Assembly (NCBI GenBank): GCA_002473385.1
Contig: DKTR01000027.1
Location: forward strand, 1,733-24,509
Length of the DNA: 22,777 nucleotides
Source of the DNA: Lachnospiraceae bacterium UBA7225
GTDB lineage: Bacteria; Bacillota; Clostridia; Lachnospirales; Lachnospiraceae
Direction of reading: 5' to 3'
The position numbers were made by a program, and so were the translations under genes. The notes beneath the pieces are model-generated. The model was not told the DNA's origin. It saw only the letters and a program-made list of their open reading frames with translations, and made no database searches. Shown here piece after piece: positions 7,101 through 14,559 of the stretch. How positions within the stretch are numbered: position 1 is the stretch's first letter; each line of letters starts with the position of its first letter.

Positions 7101-8357
7101 ATGAAAAGAGGAATGGCGGCGGTAATGCTGGCCGGTCTGGTGCTGCTTTCCGGCTGCGGGCGGCAGGAAAAGCTGACAGGAACAGCACCGGAAATACAGG
7201 ATATTGTAATCTGGGCGTACTACGAAACGCAGGCACAGAGAGACGGGCTGGATGTTCTTGTGCGCAGCTTTAACCAGTCGCAGAACAGGTATCGCGCCTC
7301 GTGGGAATACGTGCCGATGACCGGTTTTGTGAAAGGGCTGTCCTCTGCGTATACGGAAAACGACCTTCCGGATATGGCAATCATTGACAATCCGGATATG
7401 CCGACCATGATTCAGCTTGGAATGTTTGAGGATATTACAGAACAGGCGGTATCCTGGAAACTGGAGGAGGAGTATTATCCGTCTATTGTTGAGACTCTGA
7501 AATATGAGAACCGCTATTATGGAATTCCCTTTAACTGCAACAGCACGGCGCTGATTTATAATGAGGAGCTGCTCGAGGAAAATCATATTTCACCTCCCAC
7601 TACCTGGCAGGAGCTGCGGGAGGCGGCGAAGATACTCACGACACCGGAGCGCAGCGGGTTTGCTATGTGCTGTATTGCGAGCGAGCAGGGGGCTTTCCAG
7701 ATTCTGCCGTGGATTCTGGCAGCGGGAGAAGACGCGCAGCAGCTTGGAGGGGAGGCGACTGTGGAGGCGTTCTCTTTTTTGCAATCGCTGCTTGAGGACG
7801 GGAGCATGTCGGAGCAGTGCATCAACCTGACGCAGACAGACCTTGCCCTGGAGTTTGCGGAGGGAAGAGCGGCTATTATCCAGAACGGACCCTGGGTATT
7901 TCCGCAGCTTGAGGAGGCGGGCATACGTTATGGAATCGTGCCGGTTCCAGGCAGAAAAGCGGGAGCTGCCGTAGTCGGCGGAGAGAACATTGGCATTCTG
8001 AAGGGAAAAAACCTGGAGGGCGCCCTGGAATTTCTGCGTTTTTGTATGGAGGAGGATACACTGACACAATTCTGCCACAGTGCAAGTGTCCTGCCGGCCC
8101 AAATATCTGCGGCAGAGATGTCGGCCAGAGAGCAGCCGCAGATGCAGGTATTTGCGCAGCAAATGGAGACAGCGGTCACGCGGACTGCGATTCCGGGGTG
8201 GACTGCAATTTCCGGAAAGCTGACGGAGGGGGTCTACAGGATGATAGCAGGCGAGGCATCGCCGCAGGAGGCTGCCGAAGCTCTGTTGCGTTGCAAGTTT
8301 GATGCCCCGTCAGCTTGCTACGGGGTTGTTGACTTGAAGTTTGTCCACCATTCTTAA
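7101..8357 (+). CDS. Sugar-binding lipoprotein (CUT1 family) linked to the two-component system
   Basis: A 418-residue extracellular solute-binding protein. The ATG at 7101 is preceded by GGAGGG and gives a clear lipoprotein signal, MKRGMAAVMLAGLVLLSGC, with the lipidated Cys at residue 19; the frame is open upstream only because it overlaps the regulator gene. The mature part is homologous along its whole length to the protein encoded at 8446 (shared VIWxYxET, IQLGxF, YGIPF, QNGPW, GGEN). Lying within the kinase-regulator transcript, it may present the ligand to the sensor rather than feed the permease (inference). The last 20 or so residues (after EALLR) do not resemble the family and are encoded by a palindromic repeat, so the native C-terminus seems to have been replaced. 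Confidence 0.9.
   Translation: MKRGMAAVMLAGLVLLSGCGRQEKLTGTAPEIQDIVIWAYYETQAQRDGLDVLVRSFNQSQNRYRASWEYVPMTGFVKGLSSAYTENDLPDMAIIDNPDMPTMIQLGMFEDITEQAVSWKLEEEYYPSIVETLKYENRYYGIPFNCNSTALIYNEELLEENHISPPTTWQELREAAKILTTPERSGFAMCCIASEQGAFQILPWILAAGEDAQQLGGEATVEAFSFLQSLLEDGSMSEQCINLTQTDLALEFAEGRAAIIQNGPWVFPQLEEAGIRYGIVPVPGRKAGAAVVGGENIGILKGKNLEGALEFLRFCMEEDTLTQFCHSASVLPAQISAAEMSAREQPQMQVFAQQMETAVTRTAIPGWTAISGKLTEGVYRMIAGEASPQEAAEALLRCKFDAPSACYGVVDLKFVHHS
8291..8343 (+). repeat. REP-like palindrome with flanking direct repeats at the 3' end of the lipoprotein gene
   Basis: CCCCGT (8305-8310) pairs with ACGGGG (8320-8325) around a CAGCTTGCT loop that can itself pair AGC with GCT. It is flanked by near-identical direct repeats TTGCAAGTTTG (8291-8301) and TTGAAGTTTG (8334-8343). 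No T run follows, so it is not a standard terminator. The look is that of short dispersed palindromes I recall from clostridial genomes, but only one copy was noticed in this window. Confidence 0.55.
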
Positions 8358-8367
8358 ATAATTAGAA

Positions 8368-8396
8368 TTAACGAAAGAAGAAACCTCTTTTATAAT
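8368..8396 (+). promoter_or_regulatory. Promoter of the sugar transport operon
   Basis: A perfect -10 TATAAT (8391-8396) with a poor -35 TTAACG (8368-8373) at 17-bp spacing. The start codon of the binding-protein gene is 50 bp downstream. A weak -35 is what one expects of a promoter that needs an activator, here probably the AraC-type response regulator encoded just upstream (inference). Confidence 0.65.
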
Positions 8397-8445
8397 GAAA
8401 TTAACAGCAGGAGCTGAGAATTTCACAATAAAGGAGGTTTTTTTC

Positions 8446-9660
8446 ATGAAATTGAAAAAGGTATTGGCAGCAGGACTGACAGGCGCGGCGCTTTGTGCGA
8501 TGGCAGCAGGTACGGCATCTGCAGAAGGAAAAGAAGTGGTCATCTGGGACTACTTTGAGACAGATGCACAGAAGGAAATGATGCAGACTCTGATTGACGG
8601 ATTCAACGCATCGCAGGATGAGTTTACGGCATCTCATGTATATGTTCCGTTCGCGGATTATGAGAAGCAGCTTACGCTGGGAATTGCTTCCGGGGAACTT
8701 CCGGATCTGGTAATTCTGGATGGATGCGGCATGGCTTCTTTCATTCAGCTTGGGTTGTTTGGCGACATTTCGGATGCGGAGATTAACTGGGATGAGTACA
8801 TTCAGGGACCTCTGGAATCTACTATGATGGACGGAAAGCATTATGGCATTCCGTTTGCAACAAACTGCACCGCTCTGTATTACAACAAGGATATGTTTGA
8901 TGCCGCGGGTATTGCTTATCCGGATGAGAACACAACCTGGGATGATTTCCGTGAGATGGCAAAGGCGCTGACAAAAGATGGCGTATATGGTTTTGGAAAC
9001 GCAGCAACAAACACGGACGAGGGGACCTTCCAGTGTCTGCAGTGGCTGTATACAGCGGGCGGCTCCTACACAGATATTGAAAGCGGAATTGATGCGTATA
9101 AACTGATGCAGGAAATGATTGAAGAAGGTTCCTGGACAAAAGAATGTGTAAACTGGACACAGTCTGATGTAAACAATAACTTCATGGCAGGCAACCTGGC
9201 AATGCAGCAGAACGGTCCGTGGCAGATCCCGGGTATCGAAGCAAACGCTCCGGATCTGAATTACGGTGTTACTGTGCTTCCGAAGAGAGATGCGGATTCA
9301 GGGCAGGCAACCTCGATTCTCGGCGGTGAGAACATGGGCGTGGTAAATAAGGAAGATATGTCCGGCGCAAAGGCATTTCTGCAGTATTATGACCAGACGG
9401 ATGTGATGGTAGAAGCGATGAAACTGTATGGTTCCTACCCTCCGAAGACAGAGGCGGCTGCAGACAGCTACTGGACAGATGATCCTATCCAGAAAGCATT
9501 CCTTACGCAGATTGAAACCTCTATTCCGAGAGGACCGAGTGCATCCTGGCCTTCTTACTCCAGCGCAATCCAGACTGGTTTCCAGGAAGTCATGACTTCC
9601 GCAAAGACACCGGAGCAGGCGGCGGCAGATACACAGGCGGCTGTTGACGCAGTGCAGTAA
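8446..9660 (+). CDS. Extracellular sugar-binding protein of a CUT1 ABC transporter
   Basis: A 404-residue periplasmic-binding-protein-like sugar receptor (SBP family 1) that would deliver an oligosaccharide to the permease pair encoded downstream. The ATG at 8446 has a strong AAGGAGG upstream; the in-frame ATG at 8395 overlaps the -10 box and is rejected. The signal sequence ends in TASA-EGK and looks like a signal peptidase I site; the only Cys (LTGAALC) has Leu at -1 and does not form a lipobox. That is odd for a Gram-positive binding protein, which normally needs a lipid anchor, and contrasts with its lipoprotein paralog at 7101. A stem-loop after the stop separates it from the permease genes, favouring higher expression of the binding protein. 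Confidence 0.93.
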   Translation: MKLKKVLAAGLTGAALCAMAAGTASAEGKEVVIWDYFETDAQKEMMQTLIDGFNASQDEFTASHVYVPFADYEKQLTLGIASGELPDLVILDGCGMASFIQLGLFGDISDAEINWDEYIQGPLESTMMDGKHYGIPFATNCTALYYNKDMFDAAGIAYPDENTTWDDFREMAKALTKDGVYGFGNAATNTDEGTFQCLQWLYTAGGSYTDIESGIDAYKLMQEMIEEGSWTKECVNWTQSDVNNNFMAGNLAMQQNGPWQIPGIEANAPDLNYGVTVLPKRDADSGQATSILGGENMGVVNKEDMSGAKAFLQYYDQTDVMVEAMKLYGSYPPKTEAAADSYWTDDPIQKAFLTQIETSIPRGPSASWPSYSSAIQTGFQEVMTSAKTPEQAAADTQAAVDAVQ

Positions 9661-9670
9661 ATGATAAGCA

Positions 9671-9704
9671 GGGGCTGGCGCAGATAGTGCGGCAGCCCCT
9701 TTTT
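9671..9704 (+). terminator. Intra-operon terminator between binding protein and permeases
   Basis: GGGGCTG (9671-9677) pairs with CAGCCCC (9693-9699), followed by five T. The AAGGAGG of the next gene starts six bases later. Its place within an otherwise continuous operon suggests partial termination, giving more binding protein than permease. Confidence 0.75.
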
Positions 9705-9720
9705 CGCAAAGGAGGTCAAA

Positions 9721-10632
9721 ATGAAAAAACAAAGAAAACTGAACGGCGGGGCAAAGATGGGATTTCTGTTTGCGCTGCCCGCGGCGGTTTATATGATGGT
9801 TTTTATCGGCTATCCGATGATACAGAATCTGGTACTGAGTATAAAAAATGTGGATGTGTATTCATTTGCAAAGCCGGAGAACCAGATTTTTGTCGGGATA
9901 CAGAATTATGTGGAACTGTTTACCAGCAAAAATTCCATCATGACAAAGGCGATCATAAATACACTGATCTTTACGGTCGGCTCCATTTTCTTCCAGTTTA
10001 TCATTGGCTTCGGGCTGGCGCTGCTGTTTAACAGGAAGTTTCCCGGCTGCTCATTTTTCCGCGGTGTGACAATGATTTCCTGGCTGCTTCCTGTGACGGT
10101 TGCGGGACTTCTTTTTAAATTTATGTTTGCCAGCTCCGGCGGCATCATTAACCAGTTTCTGATGGGATTTGGGCTGATCCGGAAGCCAGTTGACTGGCTT
10201 TTGCAGCCGGGGACAGCGATGGTGGCGATCGTAATCGCAAATATCTGGATCGGCATCCCGTTTAATATGATGCTGCTGATTACGGGGCTTACCACGATTC
10301 CGGCGGAGGTTTACGAAAGCTGCAGCCTGGACGGGGCAAATAAAATCCAGACGCTGTTCTGGATTACAATACCAATGATTAAGCCGGCGATTATGTCGGT
10401 CCTGACACTGGGCTTTGTTTATACGTTTAAAGTGTTCGATCTGGTCTGGGTGATGACAAAGGGGGGGCCGGTTAACTCGACAGAGCTGGTTTCGACCTAT
10501 GCATATCGTCTTTCTTTCGAGGAATTCCAGTTCAGCAAGGGAGCAGCGGCGGCGAATGTTTTATTCCTGATCCTTCTTGTAGTGGGGATTTTTTATATTA
10601 AACTGATCAATGATGAGGAGGAGATTATGTAA
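9721..10632 (+). CDS. CUT1 sugar ABC transporter permease, MalF type
   Basis: A 303-residue permease with six predicted membrane segments. The first is at about residues 14-36 (FLFALPAAVYMMVFIGYPM). The cytoplasmic EAA loop near residues 198-220 reads EVYESCSLDGANKIQTLFW followed by ITIP, the contact site for the ATPase. It should pair with the MalG-type permease that follows. The start is set by AAGGAGG eight bases upstream. Its stop codon overlaps the next start by one base (TAATG), meaning translational coupling. No ATPase gene is present here; CUT1 systems of Bacillota usually share a genome-wide MsmX/UgpC-type ATPase encoded elsewhere. Confidence 0.95.
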   Translation: MKKQRKLNGGAKMGFLFALPAAVYMMVFIGYPMIQNLVLSIKNVDVYSFAKPENQIFVGIQNYVELFTSKNSIMTKAIINTLIFTVGSIFFQFIIGFGLALLFNRKFPGCSFFRGVTMISWLLPVTVAGLLFKFMFASSGGIINQFLMGFGLIRKPVDWLLQPGTAMVAIVIANIWIGIPFNMMLLITGLTTIPAEVYESCSLDGANKIQTLFWITIPMIKPAIMSVLTLGFVYTFKVFDLVWVMTKGGPVNSTELVSTYAYRLSFEEFQFSKGAAAANVLFLILLVVGIFYIKLINDEEEIM

Positions 10633-11468
10633 TGGGCAAAAAAGAAAAACGCAGTCAGATGATCGCGTTCCTGTTTGGCGCTGTCATTTTTATTATTTTT
10701 ATCTTCCCTTTGTATTGGATGGTTGTGACGTCTCTGAAAACACAGGTGGAAATCTTCCAGATTCCGACGCCGCTCTGGCCGGAGAATCTGACGCTGGAGG
10801 CTTTTAAGGCGCAGCTTTCCTCTTCCAGTGATACATTGCGGGGCTTTAAAAACAGCGCTGTCATTGCAGTGGGTGCGACGCTGATCTCAACAGTGCTTTC
10901 GATTCCAGCGGCATATGGTCTGGCAAGATTCCGCTTTAAGGCCAAAAAGGCGCTGATCCTGTTTTTTCTGATTACGCAGATGCTGCCGTCCACTCTGGTG
11001 CTGACCTCGCTTTACATCATGTTTTCCAGGGTGGGGCTCTTAAACACATACTGGGCGCCGATTCTGGCGGATGCAACGCTCGGCATTCCGTTCAGCATCA
11101 TCATTCTGCGGACATATTTTCTGTCGATTCCGAAGGAACTGGACGAAGCGGCGAATATTGACGGGTGCGGTTACTGGAAGTCTTTTTTTACCATTATGCT
11201 TCCTATCGCGAAGCCGGGTGTGATTGTGGCGGCGGTATTCTCCTTCGTGTATGCGTGGGGTGACCTGATCTATGGGATTACGTTTATTACCAATCCGACA
11301 ATGCGCCCGATTACATCGAGTATTTATAATTATGTACAGCAGTATCAGACGCTCTGGAATTCCACGATGGCGTTCGGCATCATTGCCATATCGCCGGTCG
11401 TGCTGATTTTCATCTTCATGCAGAAATACATCGTCAGCGGTCTGACAAATGGCGCGGTAAAAGCGTAA
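10632..11468 (+). CDS. CUT1 sugar ABC transporter permease, MalG type
   Basis: A 278-residue permease with six membrane segments, the first at about residues 10-33 (MIAFLFGAVIFIIFIFPLYW). The EAA loop ELDEAANIDGCGYWKSFF followed by IMLP is canonical. It forms the channel with the MalF-type partner encoded immediately upstream, with which it overlaps by one base; the ribosome binding site GAGGAGG lies inside the upstream gene. The operon ends in a terminator 52 bp after the stop. The substrate is a carbohydrate by family; which one cannot be said, and no glycoside hydrolase is encoded beside it to give a hint. Confidence 0.95.
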   Translation: MGKKEKRSQMIAFLFGAVIFIIFIFPLYWMVVTSLKTQVEIFQIPTPLWPENLTLEAFKAQLSSSSDTLRGFKNSAVIAVGATLISTVLSIPAAYGLARFRFKAKKALILFFLITQMLPSTLVLTSLYIMFSRVGLLNTYWAPILADATLGIPFSIIILRTYFLSIPKELDEAANIDGCGYWKSFFTIMLPIAKPGVIVAAVFSFVYAWGDLIYGITFITNPTMRPITSSIYNYVQQYQTLWNSTMAFGIIAISPVVLIFIFMQKYIVSGLTNGAVKA

Positions 11469-11520
11469 AGAAAAAGGAAACCTTTCTGAACAAAGCCGTG
11501 TGATAGGATCTGGAATAGAA

Positions 11521-11550
11521 AAATCCGTGGGGAGACCTGCGGATTTTTTA
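11521..11550 (+). terminator. Terminator of the sugar transport operon
   Basis: AAATCCG (11521-11527) pairs with CGGATTT (11540-11546), followed by a T run. The 250-bp gap to the next gene holds this terminator, an AT-rich stretch, the promoter at 11612-11640 and the inverted repeat at 11661-11692. Confidence 0.8.
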
Positions 11551-11611
11551 TTCCCGCGAGCAACAAGCCGGGATATTAAAAAAACTTATAAAAACGATAA
11601 AATTAAAGTAT

Positions 11612-11640
11612 TTTACAATATAAAATAGAAGGTGTATATT
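11612..11640 (+). promoter_or_regulatory. Promoter of the organosulfate island operon
   Basis: -35 TTTACA (11612-11617) and -10 TATATT (11635-11640) are separated by exactly 17 bp, each one mismatch from consensus. Transcription would start near 11647, about 70 bp before the first gene. It is the only clear promoter seen before the run of seven closely spaced genes at 11720-18720. Confidence 0.75.
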
Positions 11641-11660
11641 AAAATTGTACAAAAACAAAA

Positions 11661-11692
11661 GCCGAAAAATAAGAATATTGGTTATTTTTGGC
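11661..11692 (+). promoter_or_regulatory. Inverted-repeat element in the leader of the island operon
   Basis: GCCGAAAAATAA (11661-11672) and TTATTTTTGGC (11682-11692) are inverted repeats, exact apart from one extra G, around a 9-nt loop. It lies downstream of the predicted transcription start, so it may be an RNA hairpin or a roadblock-type operator. A close relative, with the same arms and the same ATTGGT in the loop region, occurs in the rpoB leader at 19821-19848. Confidence 0.6.
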
Positions 11693-11719
11693 AAACTATG
11701 ACTATGGGAGGAAGAAAGT

Positions 11720-12877
11720 ATGAAGAGGAAAATTGCAATCGGTTTCGTTACAACATTAATGCTCAGCGCCTGTGTTACAAACAATATTGCCGCTGAAACA
11801 AAAGCAGCTGACGATTTCACAAGTCTTCGGGAAGCTTATGCGGATATTGAGCCGCTTACGGATCCTGCGACGATTCGTTATATTGGTACAATAGGTTTAC
11901 AGCTTTCAGCGCCGATCTGGCTTGCATATGAGTCCGGCGGGCTGGAGGATGCCGGTATTACTCTTGATTTTACGCCTGCGTCCACAGGACCGTTGTCTAT
12001 AGAAGCGCTGACAGCAGGGGAGGTTGATCTTGTTGGTACGGGTATTGGAGGCATTGCGGTTGGCACGATCCAGGGTACAGCGCAGATGCTGTGTTATATT
12101 AACAGTGAAGCTTCTGTCCAGAAGTTCTACGTAGCAGGTGATTCTCCGCTTGCGGACGCAGAATATAATGAGGAAACGGGCTTTTATGGGACAGCAGAAG
12201 ACTGGAAAGGCCGGGAAGTTTACATGCCGGCAGGGACAACACTCCAGTATCTTATGGGCTATTCCATGAATAAGCTGGGTTTGTCTCTTCAGGATATAAC
12301 GCCTGTGTATATGGATGCAAATAATGTTAACACGGCAATGTATGCTGGAAAAGGAGAGGTCTGGGGGATCTGGAATTATCTGTGTTATGCGGCTTCTGTT
12401 GAAGAAAACGGCTATGTACCCGTTATTGAAGGAGATGATGTTGGTATATATCTGATGACCGCATACTGTACAAATGATAAAGTTCTGGATGACCCGGTTA
12501 AGCGGGCAGCGATTGAAAAAATTCTGGAATATCACTTTGCTACGATTGAATGGATGAAGGAAAGCGAAGAAAATATGTATTTTGCGTCAGAAGTGATGCA
12601 GCAGTGGTGTGAAGAAGAAGGTCTGGATATCAGTGTTGATGAAATGCATCGTTATATGTCAGACAGCACGTTTTTCGGACTGCCGGAGAATATAGAAATG
12701 TGGACAGAAGAGGTTACGAATGATCATGGCACTATGATTAAAGCACTTGATGATTTGCAGGGAATTATGGATTTTTATGTGGAACAGGGAAATTATACAG
12801 AAGATGACAGAGCGGCAATGATAGAAAATCAAAATGAATTATTTGATGTTGATATTTTAAATGCTATAGGTCAGTAA
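11720..12877 (+). CDS. NitT/TauT-family ABC transporter substrate-binding lipoprotein
   Basis: A 385-residue lipoprotein with signal MKRKIAIGFVTTLMLSAC and the lipidated Cys at residue 18. The mature part resembles the NMT1/TauA/SsuA binding-protein superfamily, with an early PIWLAYESGGLEDAGI segment, then LTAGEVDLVGTGIGG and PAGTTLQYLMGYSMNKLGL. Relatives bind sulfonates, sulfate esters, nitrate, thiamine precursors and similar small molecules. The start has GGGAGG eight bases upstream. It leads an operon with two permeases, two ATPases, a sulfatase and a dehydrogenase, so a sulfate ester is the likely ligand (inference). It is somewhat longer than typical family members, with an acidic, helical C-terminal extension from about residue 330. 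Confidence 0.88.
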   Translation: MKRKIAIGFVTTLMLSACVTNNIAAETKAADDFTSLREAYADIEPLTDPATIRYIGTIGLQLSAPIWLAYESGGLEDAGITLDFTPASTGPLSIEALTAGEVDLVGTGIGGIAVGTIQGTAQMLCYINSEASVQKFYVAGDSPLADAEYNEETGFYGTAEDWKGREVYMPAGTTLQYLMGYSMNKLGLSLQDITPVYMDANNVNTAMYAGKGEVWGIWNYLCYAASVEENGYVPVIEGDDVGIYLMTAYCTNDKVLDDPVKRAAIEKILEYHFATIEWMKESEENMYFASEVMQQWCEEEGLDISVDEMHRYMSDSTFFGLPENIEMWTEEVTNDHGTMIKALDDLQGIMDFYVEQGNYTEDDRAAMIENQNELFDVDILNAIGQ

Positions 12878-12885
12878 CAGGGTCC

Positions 12886-12920
12886 GGAGCGGCGGTATCT
12901 GTTTTAGATAACGTCGCTCC
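12886..12920 (+). other. Long hairpin between binding-protein and permease genes
   Basis: Bases 12886-12900 (GGAGCGGCGGTATCT) pair with 12906-12920 (AGATAACGTCGCTCC) over 15 positions with one G-T pair and one G-A mismatch, around a GTTTT loop. There is no T run after it, so it is not a terminator. Similar intercistronic hairpins stabilise the upstream mRNA of binding-protein genes; that role is inferred here. Confidence 0.65.
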
Positions 12921-12943
12921 CGTCTGAGAAAGTTGGTGGATGG

Positions 12944-13723
12944 ATGAAAAAAGATGAAAGCAATATAAAATATGTGTTTCTTACAATAGTCACATTTATC
13001 ATATTCTTTTTAACATGGCAGCTGCTTGCGGAGTTTGACATTGTCGGGAAATATATGCCGTCTCCTGTGGATGTATTCCGGGCGTTTGTTTTTAAGCTTT
13101 CTAATATAGGACCGGATGGCTCGCTGCTTTCCACAAATATTCTGACAAGTCTGAAGGTATCATTGCTTGGATTTTCTGTGGCGGTTGTAATCGGCATCCC
13201 GCTGGGACTTTTTATGGGCTGGTACCGATTGTTTGACAGAATTGTGAAAACCTTATTTGAATTGATCCGGCCGATTCCTGCGGTTGCCTGGATCCCTCTT
13301 ATGATCGTCTGGGTCGGCGTTGGACTTACCGCAAAGGCACTCATTATTTTTTTTGCGGCATTTGTGCCCTGTGTGATCAATTCCTATACAGGCATCCGTC
13401 AGACAAATCCAGCACTTATTAATGTGGCAAAGACATATGGCGCTTCAAATTTTTACACATTTCTGCATGTAGGCGTGCCATCTGCGATACCGATGATATT
13501 TGCAGGGATGAGGGTAGCCTTGTCCACATCATGGGGGACACTTGTAGCGGCTGAAATGCTGGCGGCATCTTCGGGGTTGGGATATATGATCAGCATGGCG
13601 CGTTCCTTTGGACGGGCAGACGTCGTTGTGCTTGGTATGGTTGTAATCGGAGCACTTGGATATATCTTTACATTACTGTTTTCCAAAATTGAAAGCGTTA
13701 TCAATAAAGGAGGTACAGTATGA
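12944..13723 (+). CDS. NitT/TauT-family ABC transporter permease, subunit A
   Basis: A 259-residue permease of the TauC/SsuC family with about six membrane segments (first at residues about 9-29). Family motifs include FELIRPIPAVAWIPLMIVW (about 105-123) and the coupling loop NVAKTYGAS, whose conserved Gly is G166, followed by FLHVGVPSAIP and IFAGMRVALSTSW. The loop looks functional. The ribosome binding site is weak (GGTGG at about 12935). The stop overlaps the start of the second permease by 4 bp (ATGA). Most members of this family form homodimers from one gene, so the presence of a second, divergent permease suggests a heterodimer. Confidence 0.93.
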   Translation: MKKDESNIKYVFLTIVTFIIFFLTWQLLAEFDIVGKYMPSPVDVFRAFVFKLSNIGPDGSLLSTNILTSLKVSLLGFSVAVVIGIPLGLFMGWYRLFDRIVKTLFELIRPIPAVAWIPLMIVWVGVGLTAKALIIFFAAFVPCVINSYTGIRQTNPALINVAKTYGASNFYTFLHVGVPSAIPMIFAGMRVALSTSWGTLVAAEMLAASSGLGYMISMARSFGRADVVVLGMVVIGALGYIFTLLFSKIESVINKGGTV

Positions 13724-14559
13724 GCAGCGGTGTGAAAATTGAAAATCAGGTTGAAAATGGAAAGGATACATCGGCCAGAAAGCAGGGATACAAATTCGTT
13801 TATACCATTGGACCGTATATTTCGCTTATCGTTTTATTTATTGTCTGGATTATCGCTTCGGGTAAAAATGTGAAAACATTCCCGACACCGTGGATTGTGA
13901 TCCAAAAAATAGCTTCATTGCTGGTTAATCCGCTTAGCGGTGCAACGTTGATCGGTCATATGCTGGTGAGTATGCGCCGCGTATTTGTTGCATTGTTCTT
14001 TGCGATTGTAATAGGAGTTCCGTTTGGTATTCTTGTTGGCTGGAACAGGGCTTTCAGGGCAACACTCGGTGCGCTGTTTGAGTGTATCAGACCGATTCCG
14101 GTTCTTGCGTGGATCCCGCTTATTATCATGTGGTTCGGCATTGGTGAGAATGCAAAAATTATTATGATTTTTATTGGTTCCGTTATGCCGATTGTAGTCA
14201 ATTCCTATACAGGTATTAAGCTGGTAGCGTCATTGTATTTAGACGTTGGAAAAATGTTCAATGCGTCTACACAGGGACAACTCTTAAAGAATATTGTATT
14301 GCCGGCTGCGCTTCCCACTATTTTTGCCGGGATCAGAAATGCAACCAGTGTGGCATGGATGGTAGTTCTGGCATCGGAAATGCTGGCTGCAAAATCCGGT
14401 CTGGGTTTTTTGATTAACCGGGGCATGGAGGTATTTGATATTTCACTTGTTATGGCAGGAATGATTGCGATTGCTGTCGCGGGTGCTTTTTTAAGCTGGA
14501 TAATTTCGTTTATAGAAAGGAAGGTATGCCCATGGAACCGGGGAATCATGTCAGAGTAA
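13720..14559 (+). CDS. NitT/TauT-family ABC transporter permease, subunit B, with eroded coupling loop
   Basis: A 279-residue paralog of the preceding permease. It carries an extra N-terminal cytoplasmic segment of about 20 residues before the first membrane segment (about 27-47). The family core is clear (FECIRPIPVLAWIPLIIMWFG at 120-140, NSYTGIKL, IVLPAALPTIFAGIRNA). In the coupling loop the usual Ala and Gly are replaced: DVGKMFNAS has N181 where its partner has G166. This may weaken or specialise contact with one ATPase. The start follows AAAGGAGG and overlaps the upstream gene by 4 bp; the downstream ATPase start lies inside this gene, so translation is tightly coupled through the three. 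Confidence 0.92.
   Translation: MSSGVKIENQVENGKDTSARKQGYKFVYTIGPYISLIVLFIVWIIASGKNVKTFPTPWIVIQKIASLLVNPLSGATLIGHMLVSMRRVFVALFFAIVIGVPFGILVGWNRAFRATLGALFECIRPIPVLAWIPLIIMWFGIGENAKIIMIFIGSVMPIVVNSYTGIKLVASLYLDVGKMFNASTQGQLLKNIVLPAALPTIFAGIRNATSVAWMVVLASEMLAAKSGLGFLINRGMEVFDISLVMAGMIAIAVAGAFLSWIISFIERKVCPWNRGIMSE

Noticed and set aside
8395..8445. Upstream start for the secreted sugar-binding protein
   Set aside because: This ATG overlaps the -10 box, and only the ATG at 8446 gives a signal peptide after AAGGAGG.
14526..14531. ATG at 14526 as the start of ATPase 1
   Set aside because: It is one base from the end of AGGAAGG, too close; the ATG at 14532 has proper 7-bp spacing. The difference is only two residues.
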